Shown here: piece by piece, positions 40,059 to 55,036 of the stretch
Position numbering within the stretch: position 1 is the stretch's first letter
Layout of the letters: each line of letters begins with the position of its first letter
Source of the DNA: Serratia sarumanii
GTDB taxonomy: Bacteria > Pseudomonadota > Gammaproteobacteria > Enterobacterales > Enterobacteriaceae
Assembly (NCBI RefSeq): GCF_029962605.1
Contig: NZ_CP124750.1
Coordinates: forward strand, 186,001 to 250,000
Direction of reading: 5' to 3'
Length of the DNA stretch: 64,000 nucleotides
The notes under the pieces: generated by a model
What the model saw: only the letters and a program-made list of their open reading frames with translations
Database searches by the model: none
Told to the model about the DNA's origin: nothing
Made by a program: the position numbers and the translations under genes

Positions 40059-41686
40059 CCCCAGGCGAACTGCGCCGTTTGTATTTTATCGTCCGCGTTT
40101 TTCTCAGCTATGGGCTGGACGAACTGATCCCTAAGATGCGTTTGACGCTGCCGCTGCGCTTTGGCCGCCGGCTGCTGTTCTGGATGCCGAATCGGCACAA
40201 GGACAAGCCGCTGGGTGAACGGCTGCGGCTGGCGCTGCAGGAGCTGGGGCCGGTATGGATCAAGTTCGGCCAGATGATGTCGACCCGCCGCGATCTGTTT
40301 CCGCCGCACATTGCCGATCAGCTGACGTTGCTGCAGGATCGGGTGGCGCCTTTCGACGGCGCGCTGGCGCGTAAACATATCGAGCTGGCGATGGGTGGCC
40401 CACTGGAAACCTGGTTCGACGATTTCGATCAGCAGCCGCTGGCCTCTGCCTCGATCGCGCAGGTGCATACCGCGCGGTTGAAAACCACCGGCCAGGAAGT
40501 GGTGCTGAAGGTGATCCGGCCGGATATCGGGCCGATCATCAAGGCCGACGTGCGGCTGATGTACCGGTTGGCCGGCTGGGTGCCGAAGCTGTTGCCGGAC
40601 GGCCGCCGTCTGCGCCCGCGTGAAGTGGTGCGCGAGTACGAGAAAACCCTGCTGGACGAATTGAACCTGCTGCGCGAAGCGGCCAACGCCATTCAGCTGC
40701 GCCGCAATTTCGACGGCAGCCCGATGCTGTACGTACCGGAAGTTTATTCCGACTACTGCCGTGAAAGCGTATTGGTGATGGAGCGCATCTACGGCATTCC
40801 GGTCTCGGATATCGCCACGCTGGAGCAGCAGGGCACCAACATGAAACTGTTGGCGGAACGCGGCGTCCAGGTGTTCTTTACCCAGGTATTCCGCGACAGC
40901 TTCTTCCATGCGGACATGCATCCCGGTAATATTTTCGTCAGCTACGAACATCCGGAAGATCCTTGCTATATCGGCATCGACTGCGGCATCGTCGGCTCGC
41001 TGAACAAGGATGACAAGCGCTATCTGGCGGAAAACTTCATCGCCTTCTTCAACCGCGATTACCGCAAGGTGGCGGAACTGCACGTCGACTCCGGTTGGGT
41101 GCCGCGCGACACCAACGTGGAAGACTTCGAATTCGCCATTCGCACCGTGTGCGAGCCGATTTTCGAGAAGCCGCTGGCGGAAATTTCCTTCGGCAACGTG
41201 CTGCTCAACCTGTTCAACACTGCGCGCCGCTTCAATATGGAAGTGCAGCCGCAGCTGGTGTTATTGCAGAAGACCTTGCTGTATGTTGAAGGGCTGGGGC
41301 GCCAACTCTATCCGCAGCTGGATCTGTGGACTACCGCCAAGCCGTTCCTCGAGAGCTGGCTGCGCGATCAGGTCGGTATTCCTGCCGTGGTGCGCGCGCT
41401 GAAAGAGAAAGCGCCGTTCTGGGCGGAGAAGCTGCCCGAACTGCCCGAGCTGTTTTACGACAGCCTGCAGCAGCATAAACTGTTGCAACAAAGCGTTGAT
41501 AAGCTGACCAACCAAATGCAGGCTCAGCGGGTTCGTCAGGGGCAGTCACGTTATTTGTTCGGCGTTGGCGCTACACTGTTAGTAAGCGGTACGCTGTTGC
41601 TGCTGGGGCAAATCGAGGTGTTTCCCGCCTGGATGATGGCCGCCGGCATCGTATGCTGGGTGATTGGCTGGAAGCGAACCACCTGA
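40055..41686 (+). CDS. ubiB: Ubiquinone biosynthesis atypical kinase/ATPase UbiB
   Basis: ADCK/UbiB-family ATPase needed for ubiquinone synthesis. The 543 residues contain the KxGQ motif ([10 protein letters not shown]), the atypical nucleotide loop with ASASIAQVH, the catalytic-loop-like [11 protein letters not shown] and [10 protein letters not shown], and two C-terminal membrane segments. Translation is coupled to ubiJ. tatA begins 80 bases downstream. Confidence 0.97.
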   Translation: MTPGELRRLYFIVRVFLSYGLDELIPKMRLTLPLRFGRRLLFWMPNRHKDKPLGERLRLALQELGPVWIKFGQMMSTRRDLFPPHIADQLTLLQDRVAPFDGALARKHIELAMGGPLETWFDDFDQQPLASASIAQVHTARLKTTGQEVVLKVIRPDIGPIIKADVRLMYRLAGWVPKLLPDGRRLRPREVVREYEKTLLDELNLLREAANAIQLRRNFDGSPMLYVPEVYSDYCRESVLVMERIYGIPVSDIATLEQQGTNMKLLAERGVQVFFTQVFRDSFFHADMHPGNIFVSYEHPEDPCYIGIDCGIVGSLNKDDKRYLAENFIAFFNRDYRKVAELHVDSGWVPRDTNVEDFEFAIRTVCEPIFEKPLAEISFGNVLLNLFNTARRFNMEVQPQLVLLQKTLLYVEGLGRQLYPQLDLWTTAKPFLESWLRDQVGIPAVVRALKEKAPFWAEKLPELPELFYDSLQQHKLLQQSVDKLTNQMQAQRVRQGQSRYLFGVGATLLVSGTLLLLGQIEVFPAWMMAAGIVCWVIGWKRTT

Positions 41687-41766
41687 TTTAATTCGTTACT
41701 CTGGTAAGGCCGAGCCTATAATGCGGGCTGGCTTTAAAAGACCCTTTAAAATTAGAGGTAATTGAA

Positions 41767-42030
41767 ATGGGCGGTATTAGTATTACGCAATTGTTGATCA
41801 TCGCAGTGATCGTGGTACTGCTGTTCGGCACCAAAAAACTGCGCACGCTGGGCTCCGATCTCGGCGCCTCGATCAAGGGCTTCAAAAAGGCGATCGGCGA
41901 CGATACGCCGTCGAACCCCAACACGGCTGAAAAAAGCAGCCTGGATGACGCTGACTTCGCGGCCAAGCCTATTACCGATAAGCAGCCGGAAGTGAAACCG
42001 GAAGAGTCGAAGAACAAAGAGCAGGTATAA
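41767..42030 (+). CDS. tatA: Sec-independent translocase subunit TatA
   Basis: Pore-forming subunit of the twin-arginine translocase. The 87 residues have an N-terminal membrane helix ([21 protein letters not shown]), an [14 protein letters not shown] hinge and amphipathic helix, and an acidic/lysine tail. Followed after three bases by tatB. Confidence 0.97.
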   Translation: MGGISITQLLIIAVIVVLLFGTKKLRTLGSDLGASIKGFKKAIGDDTPSNPNTAEKSSLDDADFAAKPITDKQPEVKPEESKNKEQV

Positions 42031-42033
42031 ACC

Positions 42034-42603
42034 GTGTTTGACATTGGGTTTAGTGAGCTGCTGCTGGTGCTGGTGATCGGCCTGATTGTTCTGGGGCCGG
42101 AACGGTTGCCGGTCGCGGTCAGAACGGTGTCGGGCTGGATCCGCGCGCTGCGCTCGCTGGCGGCCTCGGTGCAGCACGAACTGTCTCAGGAACTGAAGCT
42201 ACAGGAGCTGCAGGACAGCCTGAAAAAAGCCGAACAGGCCGGCCTGCAGAACCTGACGCCGGAACTGAAGGCATCGATGGATGAGCTGAAAGACGCGGCG
42301 GAATCATTGAAACGCACTTACCGGGGCGAGACAGAAGAGCTGGCGAACACCATTCATAACCCGCAGGCCATCGATCCGGAAGCTTTGCACGACGGCGTGA
42401 CGCCGGCGGAAGCGGCAACCCGCGCCAGCGCGCCCGCTGCCGTGCCAAAACCGGCAGCGGAGCCTGAGGCCGTTGCGGCTGCATCCCCGGCTGCGCCCGT
42501 GGCGGCGCAACCGGCCAAAGCACCGGTGGAAACCGCGCCGGCACCTGTCGAACCTGTTGCGGATAAAACCCCAGCGTCTCACCAACCTAGTGGCGATCGT
42601 TAA
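42034..42603 (+). CDS. tatB: Sec-independent translocase subunit TatB
   Basis: Forms the substrate receptor with TatC. The 189 residues start [29 protein letters not shown] from a GTG at 42034, then a long amphipathic helix region and [21 protein letters not shown]. The C-terminal third is Ala/Pro/Val-rich low-complexity sequence, longer than in E. coli (171 residues). Confidence 0.96.
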   Translation: MFDIGFSELLLVLVIGLIVLGPERLPVAVRTVSGWIRALRSLAASVQHELSQELKLQELQDSLKKAEQAGLQNLTPELKASMDELKDAAESLKRTYRGETEELANTIHNPQAIDPEALHDGVTPAEAATRASAPAAVPKPAAEPEAVAAASPAAPVAAQPAKAPVETAPAPVEPVADKTPASHQPSGDR

Positions 42604-42606
42604 TAC

Positions 42607-43377
42607 ATGGCTGTTGAAGATACCCAACCCCTTATCAGTCATCTGATAGAGCTGCGCAAGCGGCTGTTGAACTCGATTATTTGCGTGCTGGCGGTGTTCG
42701 TGGTGCTGGTGTTTTTCGCCAACGACATCTACCAGCTGGTTTCTGCACCGCTGCTCAAGCAGTTGCCGGCCGGGGCGAGCATGATCGCCACCGACGTGGC
42801 GTCACCGTTCTTTACGCCGATCAAGCTGACCATGATCGTCTCGGTGTTTGTCTCCGCGCCGATGATTCTGTATCAGGTGTGGGCATTCATCGCGCCGGCG
42901 CTGTACAAGCATGAACGCCGCCTGATGATGCCGCTGCTGGTGTCCAGCAGCCTGCTGTTCTACCTCGGCATGGCCTTCGCCTACTTCATCGTGTTCCCGC
43001 TGGCCTTCGGCTTCTTTGCCAAGACCGCGCCGATGGGGGTGACCATTGCGACCGACATTAAAAACTACCTCGATTTCGTCATGGCGCTGTTTATGGCGTT
43101 CGGCGTCGCCTTCGAAGTACCGGTCGCCATCATTCTGCTGTGCTGGAGTGGCGTCACCTCGCCGGAAGATCTGAAGAAGAAACGGCCGTATGTATTGGTC
43201 GGCGCGTTTGTGGTCGGCATGCTGTTGACGCCGCCGGACGTGTTCTCGCAAACCCTGTTGGCAATACCGATGTATCTGTTGTTTGAAGTGGGGGTATTCT
43301 TCGCTCGCTTCTATACCGGCAAGCGTCGTCCGCAAGCGGAAGAAGAAGACGAGGGTGACGAACCCCCAGCCTCATGA
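42607..43377 (+). CDS. tatC: Sec-independent translocase subunit TatC
   Basis: Six-TM receptor for twin-arginine signal peptides, 256 residues. The N-terminal [19 protein letters not shown] and the conserved PxFxxP-type periplasmic segment ([17 protein letters not shown]) are visible. The C-tail is strongly acidic. A terminator follows, separating tatABC from tatD. Confidence 0.97.
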   Translation: MAVEDTQPLISHLIELRKRLLNSIICVLAVFVVLVFFANDIYQLVSAPLLKQLPAGASMIATDVASPFFTPIKLTMIVSVFVSAPMILYQVWAFIAPALYKHERRLMMPLLVSSSLLFYLGMAFAYFIVFPLAFGFFAKTAPMGVTIATDIKNYLDFVMALFMAFGVAFEVPVAIILLCWSGVTSPEDLKKKRPYVLVGAFVVGMLLTPPDVFSQTLLAIPMYLLFEVGVFFARFYTGKRRPQAEEEDEGDEPPAS

Positions 43378-43393
43378 TCCACATTGATTGCTA

Positions 43394-43415
43394 AGCCGCC
43401 CATTGGGCGGCTTTT
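43394..43415 (+). terminator. Terminator after tatC
   Basis: 8-bp stem (43394-43401 with 43405-43412), 3-base loop, then TTTT. tatD starts 16 bases downstream. Confidence 0.85.
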
Positions 43416-43430
43416 GCTTTGGAAAAAACT

Positions 43431-44213
43431 ATGTTTGATATCGGCGTTAATCTCACCAGCAGCCAATTCGCCAAAGATCGCCAGGCGGTGGTGGAACGCG
43501 CCCGCGCCGCGGGCGTGACGGGGATGTTGATTACCGGCACCGATCTGGCGGAGAGCTGCGAGGCCGCCGAACTGGCGCGGCAATATGCGGGCTACTGTTG
43601 GTCTACCGCCGGCGTGCATCCGCACTACGCCAGCGGCTGGGATGAACACACCGCCGAGCAGATTTATGCGTTGGCCGCGCGCCCTGAAGTGGCGGCGATC
43701 GGCGAATGCGGCCTGGATTTTAACCGCAATTTCTCGACGCCCGCGCAGCAGGAAGCGGCGTTCACCGCGCAGCTGGCGCTGGCGGCGGAGTTGGCGCTGC
43801 CGGTGTTTCTCCACTGCCGCGACGCACACGCACGTTTTGCCGAGCTACTGACGCCGTGGTTGGATAAACTGCCCGCGGCCGTGGTGCACTGCTTCACCGG
43901 CACCGCCGAAGAATTAACTAGCTGCCTGTCGCTGGGCCTGTCGATCGGGATTACCGGTTGGGTCTGCGACGAGCGGCGCGGCCTGGAATTGCGCGCCCTG
44001 TTGCCGCAGATCCCGGCCGAGCGTCTGCTGCTGGAAACTGACGCCCCTTATCTGTTGCCCCGGGATTTACAGCCTAAACCCGCATCTCGCCGCAACGAAC
44101 CCTGTTTCCTGCCCCATATTGTGCATCAGGTCGCCGTCTGGCGACAGGAAGAGCCGCAATGGCTGGGGCAAAAAACCGATGAGAACGCCCGCCGGCTATT
44201 CCGGCTGGTTTGA
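43431..44213 (+). CDS. tatD: TatD-family metal-dependent DNase
   Basis: Amidohydrolase-fold 3'-5' exonuclease acting on DNA and RNA; it is not needed for Tat export. The 260 residues match E. coli TatD in length, with [16 protein letters not shown]-type [19 protein letters not shown] and [10 protein letters not shown] metal-ligand motifs. The ATG at 43431 is used; the in-frame TTG at 43419 is within the terminator tail. Confidence 0.95.
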   Translation: MFDIGVNLTSSQFAKDRQAVVERARAAGVTGMLITGTDLAESCEAAELARQYAGYCWSTAGVHPHYASGWDEHTAEQIYALAARPEVAAIGECGLDFNRNFSTPAQQEAAFTAQLALAAELALPVFLHCRDAHARFAELLTPWLDKLPAAVVHCFTGTAEELTSCLSLGLSIGITGWVCDERRGLELRALLPQIPAERLLLETDAPYLLPRDLQPKPASRRNEPCFLPHIVHQVAVWRQEEPQWLGQKTDENARRLFRLV

Positions 44214-44218
44214 GCTAG

Positions 44219-45250
<1,032 letters not shown>

Positions 45251-45270
45251 GCGTGAAATGAGCCAACAAA

Positions 45271-45292
45271 AAGGCGCCTGAGGGCGCCTTTT
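45271..45292. terminator. Bidirectional terminator between hemB and rfaH
   Basis: 8-bp stem AAGGCGCC/GGCGCCTT (45271-45278 with 45283-45290) flanked by A and T runs, between convergent genes. Confidence 0.9.
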
Positions 45293-45295
45293 GCA

Positions 45296-45784
45296 TTACA
45301 TCTTCTGGAACTGTCGGTTGTCGATGCTTTGGCTGACCTGTTTGTTGATCAGGTTCAGCAACAGCATCGAGCGGGCCTCGCCGTCCGGCTCGGTGTAGAT
45401 CGCCTGCAGCCCTTCGAACACGCCGTCGACGATCAGGACGGTATCCCCCGGCTGCGGGGTTTCCGGATCGACATAGGTTTCGCTGGCGTGCGTGCGCAGC
45501 TCATCGATCACCTTGCTCGGGATGACGCTCGGCAGCGCGCCGAAGCGCACGAAGTGGCTGACGCCGCGGGTGGCGCTGATGGTGGTGGTGTGAATGCGCT
45601 CCGGGTCGAACTCCACAAACAGATAGTTGGGAAACAGGGGTTCGCTGACCGCGATACGCTTGCCGCGCACGATCTTTTCCAGCGTGATGATCGGGCTGAG
45701 GCAGTTTACCTGCTGCCGTTCCAGATGTTCCTGCGCCCGCAACAGCTGACCGCGTTTGCAATAAAGTAGATACCAGGATTCCAT
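45296..45784 (-). CDS. rfaH: Transcription antitermination factor RfaH
   Basis: NusG paralogue recruited at ops elements to extend transcription of LPS, capsule, fimbrial and toxin operons. The 162 residues equal E. coli RfaH, with the NGN domain ([24 protein letters not shown]) and a C-terminal KOW region that switches fold. The ATG at 45784 is used. It is divergent from pepE over 245 bases. Confidence 0.95.
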   Translation of the reverse strand: MESWYLLYCKRGQLLRAQEHLERQQVNCLSPIITLEKIVRGKRIAVSEPLFPNYLFVEFDPERIHTTTISATRGVSHFVRFGALPSVIPSKVIDELRTHASETYVDPETPQPGDTVLIVDGVFEGLQAIYTEPDGEARSMLLLNLINKQVSQSIDNRQFQKM

Positions 45785-46029
45785 AATTTCACATGCCTTT
45801 CTGCCAGCCGGTAAGCATATCAAAAGCGCTTCCGGATACATAGTGATGCAAGTTTCAGCGTGTAACATCACCTATCTCTATGAATATGCGGCTATTAGCG
45901 AGGGGTCACACACTTATCGATACGGCGCTGGTATAACAGAGGGCTAAAAATTTGTTACCGTCACAGTATGGCAAGGCGTTGCGCCACCGGCTGTGACGCT
46001 ATTCATCGTTTTTGACCGAGGGAAGATAA

Positions 46030-46755
46030 ATGGAGCTGTTTCTGTTGAGCAACGGCAAGCTGTCTGGCGAAGCCGAGCTGCTGGGGTATGCCAAAAGCCA
46101 ACTGTTGGCGATGATTGCACGTCGCGGCATCAAATCCGCCGTCTTTATCCCTTATGCGCTGATCCGTTACGACTACGACCAGCGTGCGCAGGAGCTGGCG
46201 CAAACGCTGGGCATCGAAGTCACCAGCATCCATCACGCCGCTTCGCCGGCGGCGGCGATCGCGCAGGCGGAGTGCATTTTGGTCAGCGGCGGCAATACCT
46301 GGTTGCTGAACCAAATGCTGCACGAACAAGGCTTGATCGTGCCCATCCAGCGCGCGGTGCGCGAGCGTGAAGTGCCTTACGTCGGCTGGAGCGCCGGTTG
46401 CAACGTGGCCACGCCGAGCATTCGCACCACCAATGATATGCCGGTGCGCTGCAGCGTAGTGCTGCCGGCGCTGGGGCTGTTCCCGGTGCAAATCAACCCG
46501 CATTACATCGACGCGCATATCAGCGGCCACATGGGCGAAACCCGTGACGAGCGCCTGGCGGAGTTCTGCGCGATCAACCCAAGTGAATCGGTGGTGGCGC
46601 TGCGTGAAGGCAGCCTGCTGCACGTTGAAGGCAACGAGCTGCGTTACTTCAGCGCCAACGGGCAGGGCTTCAAGGTGTTCCGCCACGGCGAGGAGACGCG
46701 CGAATATCAGGATACGCGTGCGCTGGCTGCGCTGGTGCCGTTCAACTGCGGCTGA
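46030..46755 (+). CDS. pepE: Dipeptidase E (alpha-aspartyl dipeptidase)
   Basis: S51 serine peptidase that cleaves Asp-X dipeptides. The 241 residues (E. coli 229) have the nucleophile motif GWSAGCN, SGGNTWLLN, and RTTNDMP as in E. coli PepE. It stands between rfaH and ubiD, where E. coli has no such gene. Confidence 0.88.
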   Translation: MELFLLSNGKLSGEAELLGYAKSQLLAMIARRGIKSAVFIPYALIRYDYDQRAQELAQTLGIEVTSIHHAASPAAAIAQAECILVSGGNTWLLNQMLHEQGLIVPIQRAVREREVPYVGWSAGCNVATPSIRTTNDMPVRCSVVLPALGLFPVQINPHYIDAHISGHMGETRDERLAEFCAINPSESVVALREGSLLHVEGNELRYFSANGQGFKVFRHGEETREYQDTRALAALVPFNCG

Positions 46756-46841
46756 GGGCCACCCGATGGCGGGCGGCGTTAACAAAATTGCAGCAACAAC
46801 CGTGAAGAGGGCTTATAATGCCCTCCCCACTGGCCGTTATA

Positions 46842-48338
46842 ATGATCAGCATGAAATACCGTGACTTACGCGATTTCCTCTCGTTGCTGGAGAAGAGAGG
46901 GGAACTAAAACGCATCAGCCAGCCGATCGATCCTTACCTGGAAATGACGGAGATTGCCGATCGCACCCTGCGGGCGGGCGGCCCGGCATTGCTGTTTGAA
47001 AACCCGAAAGGCTACGACATGCCGGTGCTGTGCAACCTGTTCGGCACCGCCAATCGCGTAGCGATGGGCATGGGGCAGGAAGACATCAGCGCGCTGCGCG
47101 AAGTCGGCAAACTGCTGGCGTTCCTCAAAGAGCCGGAGCCGCCGAAAGGCTTCCGCGATCTGTTCGACAAAATGCCGAAGTTCAAGCAGGTGCTGAACAT
47201 GCCGACCAAGGTGCTGGGATCCGCGCCTTGTCAGGAGCAGGTATGGCAGGGCGAGGACGTCGATCTGGGCCGTATTCCGGTGATGCACTGCTGGCCGGAA
47301 GACGCCGCGCCCCTGATCACCTGGGGGCTGACGGTGACCCGCGGCCCGCATAAGGAACGGCAAAATCTCGGCATCTATCGCCAGCAGGTGCTGGGCAAGA
47401 ATAAAGTGATCATGCGCTGGCTGTCGCATCGCGGCGGCGCGCTGGATTATCAGGAGTGGTGCCAGGCGCACCCCGGCGAGCGTTTCCCGGTTGCGGTAGC
47501 GCTGGGCGCCGATCCCGCCACCATCCTCGGCGCGGTGACGCCGGTGCCGGATACCCTGTCCGAATACGCTTTTGCCGGGCTGCTGCGCGGCAATAAAACC
47601 GAAGTGGTCAAGTGCCTTTCCAACGATCTGGAAGTGCCCGCCAGCGCTGAAATCGTGCTGGAAGGCTATATTGAGCCGGGTGAAATGGCGCCGGAAGGCC
47701 CCTACGGCGACCACACCGGTTACTACAATGAAATCGACCAGTTCCCGGTGTTCACCGTTACCCACATCACCCAGCGCCGCAACGCGATCTACCACTCGAC
47801 CTACACCGGCCGGCCGCCGGATGAGCCGGCGATCCTGGGCGTGGCGCTGAATGAAGTGTTCGTGCCGATTCTGCAAAAGCAGTTCCCGGAAATCGTCGAT
47901 TTCTATCTGCCGCCGGAAGGGTGCTCGTACCGCCTGGCGGTAGTGACCATGAAGAAACAGTACGCCGGCCACGCTAAACGCGTGATGATGGGCGTCTGGT
48001 CGTTCCTGCGGCAGTTTATGTACACCAAATTTGTTATCGTCTGCGATGACGACGTCAATGCGCGCGACTGGAACGACGTAATTTGGGCGATCACCACACG
48101 AATGGATCCGGCAAGGGATACCGTTCTGGTGGAGAATACGCCGATCGACTATCTGGACTTCGCCTCACCGGTTTCCGGCCTGGGTTCGAAGATGGGGCTG
48201 GACGCCACCAATAAATGGCCGGGTGAAACCGATCGCGAATGGGGCCGTCCGATTCAGATGGATGAAAAGGTACGTGCGCGCGTCGACGAAATCTGGGATG
48301 AGCTCGCAATCTTCAGTGACAGGGAGCCGACGCTGTAG
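46842..48338 (+). CDS. ubiD: 3-octaprenyl-4-hydroxybenzoate decarboxylase UbiD
   Basis: Prenylated-FMN-dependent decarboxylase in ubiquinone synthesis, using the cofactor made by UbiX. It has 498 residues (E. coli 497), near-identical through [23 protein letters not shown] and [13 protein letters not shown], which hold the prFMN/metal ligands and catalytic acids. ATG 46842 ([12 protein letters not shown]) parallels MDAMKY of E. coli; an ATG at 46851 is also possible and the ribosome site is weak for both. fre follows. Confidence 0.95.
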   Translation: MISMKYRDLRDFLSLLEKRGELKRISQPIDPYLEMTEIADRTLRAGGPALLFENPKGYDMPVLCNLFGTANRVAMGMGQEDISALREVGKLLAFLKEPEPPKGFRDLFDKMPKFKQVLNMPTKVLGSAPCQEQVWQGEDVDLGRIPVMHCWPEDAAPLITWGLTVTRGPHKERQNLGIYRQQVLGKNKVIMRWLSHRGGALDYQEWCQAHPGERFPVAVALGADPATILGAVTPVPDTLSEYAFAGLLRGNKTEVVKCLSNDLEVPASAEIVLEGYIEPGEMAPEGPYGDHTGYYNEIDQFPVFTVTHITQRRNAIYHSTYTGRPPDEPAILGVALNEVFVPILQKQFPEIVDFYLPPEGCSYRLAVVTMKKQYAGHAKRVMMGVWSFLRQFMYTKFVIVCDDDVNARDWNDVIWAITTRMDPARDTVLVENTPIDYLDFASPVSGLGSKMGLDATNKWPGETDREWGRPIQMDEKVRARVDEIWDELAIFSDREPTL

Positions 48339-48388
48339 CGTCAGGCCCTGTTCTCAGCTTTGCATTGATGACCCGACAGAGGGAACGC

Positions 48389-49090
48389 ATGACAATATTG
48401 AGCTGTAAAGTGACCTCGGTAGAGGCCATTACCGATACGGTTTATCGGGTACGTCTGGTGCCTGAGCAGCCGTTTTCTTTCAAGGCAGGGCAATATCTGA
48501 TGGTGGTGATGGACGAGCGCGACAAGCGTCCGTTCTCGCTGGCATCAACCCCGACGCAGCAAGATTACATTGAGCTGCACATCGGCGCTTCGGAGCTGAA
48601 TCTGTACGCCATGGCGGTGATGGATCGCATCCTGAAAGAGCAGGCGATCACCGTCGACGTGCCGCACGGCGACGCCTGGCTGCGGGAAGAAGGCAGCCGT
48701 CCGCTGGTGCTGATCGCCGGCGGCACCGGTTTCTCTTATGCGCGTTCAATCCTGTTGACCGCGTTGGAGCAGCAGCCCGATCGCGATATTTCTATCTACT
48801 GGGGCGGGCGTGAGCTGAAGCACCTGTACGATCTGAGCGAGCTGGAAGCGCTGTCGTTGCAGCATCCGAATCTGAAGGTGATCCCGGTGGTCGAGCAGCC
48901 GGAAGCCGAATGGCGCGGCCGCAGCGGCACCGTGCTCAGCGCGGTGCTGCAGGATTTCGGCACGCTGGCGGAGCACGACATCTATATCGCCGGGCGTTTC
49001 GAGATGGCGAAAATCGCCCGTGAGCGTTTCTGCGCCGAGCGCGGCGCGCTGGAAGCGCATATGTTCGGCGACGCGTTTTCGTTTATCTGA
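48389..49090 (+). CDS. fre: NAD(P)H-flavin reductase Fre
   Basis: Reduces free FMN, FAD or riboflavin. The 233 residues are the E. coli length, starting [21 protein letters not shown], with RPFSLAS for flavin and [10 protein letters not shown] for NAD(P) binding. Reduced flavin is needed by UbiX/UbiD chemistry, a reasonable basis for the ubiD-fre pairing. Followed by an imperfect hairpin at 49111-49133. Confidence 0.96.
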   Translation: MTILSCKVTSVEAITDTVYRVRLVPEQPFSFKAGQYLMVVMDERDKRPFSLASTPTQQDYIELHIGASELNLYAMAVMDRILKEQAITVDVPHGDAWLREEGSRPLVLIAGGTGFSYARSILLTALEQQPDRDISIYWGGRELKHLYDLSELEALSLQHPNLKVIPVVEQPEAEWRGRSGTVLSAVLQDFGTLAEHDIYIAGRFEMAKIARERFCAERGALEAHMFGDAFSFI

Positions 49091-49165
49091 CCGATGCTAT
49101 GTGCAGTGAACGGGGTGGCCGAGGGTCGCCCCGTTATTATTTGGGCGCTGGCAAACGTCAGGCAT

Positions 49166-49190
49166 AAAAAACCCGCCCCTGACAGGCGGG
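49166..49190 (-). terminator. Terminator of the fadBA operon
   Basis: 6-bp stem CCCGCC/GGCGGG (49172-49177 with 49185-49190), 7-base loop. Read on the minus strand, it is followed by six T residues. Confidence 0.8.
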
Positions 49191-49262
49191 AAGAACGGCA
49201 ACTAAACTTGGCGGGATGCCGCGATTTGAAGTGGTGACGCGGTCATCCCAAGATAGACACAG

Positions 49263-52626
<3,364 letters not shown>

Positions 52627-52650
52627 GTCTATCTCCTGAATCAGCGTATG

Positions 52651-52667
52651 ATCTGGTATGACCAGAT
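52651..52667. promoter_or_regulatory. FadR operator upstream of fadB
   Basis: ATCTGGTATGACCAGAT is a 17-bp near-palindrome matching the FadR consensus, 25 bases upstream of the fadB start codon. It predicts repression of fadBA when long-chain acyl-CoA is absent. The wider gap 52627-53055 (429 bases) also contains a weaker FadR-like sequence near 52721-52737 and the pepQ promoter; no gene is seen in it. Confidence 0.9.
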
Positions 52668-53055
52668 GATGAGGAGTGTGGTTTTTATGTTAAAAATATG
52701 CAAATGAGAGATTGCATATTTGCTGGTCTGATCACATCTCACCAAGTTAGCGTTTTGATTTAAAACGAAGTTATATTTTATGTGCTATCGGCATTTGCTG
52801 GCGGTTGTCGGTCTTCATACACTTGCCAGCGGCGATTTATCATTCAGGTGAGGTTAGGCTGAATAAGGCGGCTGGTGTCATGGCGACGACGATGCGGGGC
52901 TGAAGATGGCACTCGGCTGGCTAAGGTTAAACTGCGGATGTAACGGCATTTGCCGGGAATTGCGAGCTGCTCCGCATGCCCAACGCAATGAGGTTGGTGC
53001 GCCGGAGCGCTGTGTTAAGATGACTTCTTTCGTGCTAAGGCATAAGGGTAATGTG

Positions 53056-54387
53056 ATGGAAACGCTGGCTTCTTTGTATAACGACCACCTGGCAGAGCTG
53101 CAAAAACGCGCGCGCGAAGTGCTGGAGCGCAACAAGTTGGATGCGCTGCTGATTCACTCCGGTGAACTGCAAAAGGTATTTTTGGACGACCATAGCTATC
53201 CGTTCAAAGTGAACGCGCATTTCAAAGCCTGGGTGCCGGTGACGTCGGTGCCGAACTGCTGGTTGTGGATTGATGGCGTCAACAAGCCGAAGCTGTGGTT
53301 CTACTCCCCGGTTGACTACTGGCACAGTGTAGAGCCGCTGCCGGACAGTTTCTGGACCAAATCCCTTGAATTGATGCCGCTGGCCAACGCCGACGCTATC
53401 GCCCAGCAGCTTCCGCCGCAGCGCGAGCGCGTGGGCTATATCGGTTATGCGCAACAGCGCGCCCGCGATCTCGGCATCCCTTCGGAAAACATCAACCCGA
53501 AAGCGGTGTTGAACTACCTGGATTTCCACCGTTCGATCAAAACCGGCTATGAGCTGGCCTGCATGCGCGAAGCGCAGAAGACGGCGGTAACCGGCCATCG
53601 TGCGGCGCATGAAGCCTTCCTCTCCGGCATGAGCGAGTTCGACATCAATCTGGCCTACCTCACGGCGACAGGCCACCGCGATACCGACGTGCCTTACGAC
53701 AACATCGTGGCGCTGAACGAACACGCTTCGGTACTGCACTACACCAAGCTGGATCATCAGCCGCCGGCCGAATCCCTGAGTTTCCTGATCGACGCCGGCG
53801 CGGAATACAACGGCTACGCCGCCGATCTGACCCGCACCTACGCAGCGCAAAACGGCAGCGAATTCGCCCATCTGGTGAAAGATCTCAACGGTGAACAGCT
53901 GGCGCTGATCGACACCATCAAAACCGGCGTGCGCTATACCGACTACCATGTGCAGATGCACCAGCGCATCGCCAAGCTGCTCAAGAATCACAAGCTGGTG
54001 AACGGCCTCAGCGAAGAGGCGATGGTTGAAACGGGCATCACTACGCCGTTCCTGCCGCACGGGCTGGGCCACCCGCTGGGCCTGCAGGTGCACGACGCCG
54101 CCGGCTTTATGCAGGACGAACAAGGCACCCATCTGGCGGCCCCGGCCAAGTATCCGTTCCTGCGTTGTACCCGCGTGTTGCAGCCGGGCATGGTGTTGAC
54201 CATCGAGCCGGGTCTGTACTTCATCGAGTCTCTGTTGGCGCCGTGGCGCAGCGGTGAGTTCAAGCAGCACTTCGCCTGGGATCGCATCGATGCGCTGAAG
54301 CCGTATGGCGGCATCCGCATCGAAGACAACATCGTGATCCACGAAAAGCGCATCGAGAACATGACGCGCGATCTGAACCTGGCCTGA
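53056..54387 (+). CDS. pepQ: Xaa-Pro dipeptidase (prolidase) PepQ
   Basis: M24 metallopeptidase cleaving X-Pro dipeptides. The 443 residues equal E. coli PepQ. The pita-bread metal ligands are in [39 protein letters not shown] and GIRIEDN. ATG 53056 ([11 protein letters not shown]) is taken; longer frames upstream are not conserved. Its stop shares one base with the yigZ start. Confidence 0.97.
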   Translation: METLASLYNDHLAELQKRAREVLERNKLDALLIHSGELQKVFLDDHSYPFKVNAHFKAWVPVTSVPNCWLWIDGVNKPKLWFYSPVDYWHSVEPLPDSFWTKSLELMPLANADAIAQQLPPQRERVGYIGYAQQRARDLGIPSENINPKAVLNYLDFHRSIKTGYELACMREAQKTAVTGHRAAHEAFLSGMSEFDINLAYLTATGHRDTDVPYDNIVALNEHASVLHYTKLDHQPPAESLSFLIDAGAEYNGYAADLTRTYAAQNGSEFAHLVKDLNGEQLALIDTIKTGVRYTDYHVQMHQRIAKLLKNHKLVNGLSEEAMVETGITTPFLPHGLGHPLGLQVHDAAGFMQDEQGTHLAAPAKYPFLRCTRVLQPGMVLTIEPGLYFIESLLAPWRSGEFKQHFAWDRIDALKPYGGIRIEDNIVIHEKRIENMTRDLNLA

Positions 54388-55001
54388 TGCGGCCGTATCC
54401 GATACCGGCGGAAGCAACCTGCTTTACCGAAGAAATAAAGAAGAGCCGTTTTATCACCCTGCTGGCGCCGACCTGCGGGGTAGAAGCGGCCAAGACGTTT
54501 ATTCAGCAGGTGCGGGATGAACACCCGGCGGCGCGGCACCATTGTTGGGCCTTCGTCGCCGGCAGCCCCGATGACTCGCAGCAGTTGGGATTCTCCGACG
54601 ACGGAGAGCCGTCGGGTACCGCCGGCAAACCGATCCTCGCGCAGCTCATGGGCAGCGGCATCGGGGAAGTGACCGCCGTGGTCGTTCGTTACTACGGCGG
54701 TGTCAAGCTGGGCACCGGCGGATTGGTGAAAGCCTATGGCAACGGTGTTCAACAGGCGTTGAAGCAGCTGGCGTTGGCTCAAAAGGTGCCGGAAGCCGAA
54801 TATATCTTGCAGTGCGACTATGCGCAGTTGGCGTTGGTGGGGAACTTGCTGCAGCAAACCGCAGGTCGGATCCTGCAGGGTGAATACGGCGCCGCCGTCG
54901 TGCTGCATCTGGCGTTGCCGGCCACGGAGGTCGAGCTGTTTGGGAATAAATTGCGTGATCTTAGTCGCGGTAATTTGCAATTAACCCCCATTTCGCAATA
55001 A
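54387..55001 (+). CDS. yigZ: IMPACT/UPF0029 family protein YigZ
   Basis: Product of 204 residues with the IMPACT N-domain (SRFITLLAPT; DGEPSGTAGKPIL; YYGGVKLGTGGLVKAYG) and a C-terminal ferredoxin-like DUF1949 domain. The cellular role is not established. It starts on the last base of the pepQ stop and precedes trkH, the E. coli order. Confidence 0.93.
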   Translation: MRPYPIPAEATCFTEEIKKSRFITLLAPTCGVEAAKTFIQQVRDEHPAARHHCWAFVAGSPDDSQQLGFSDDGEPSGTAGKPILAQLMGSGIGEVTAVVVRYYGGVKLGTGGLVKAYGNGVQQALKQLALAQKVPEAEYILQCDYAQLALVGNLLQQTAGRILQGEYGAAVVLHLALPATEVELFGNKLRDLSRGNLQLTPISQ

Positions 55002-55036
55002 TTCCTCCCAATTGAATTGCTAAGGATCGTGCTGAA

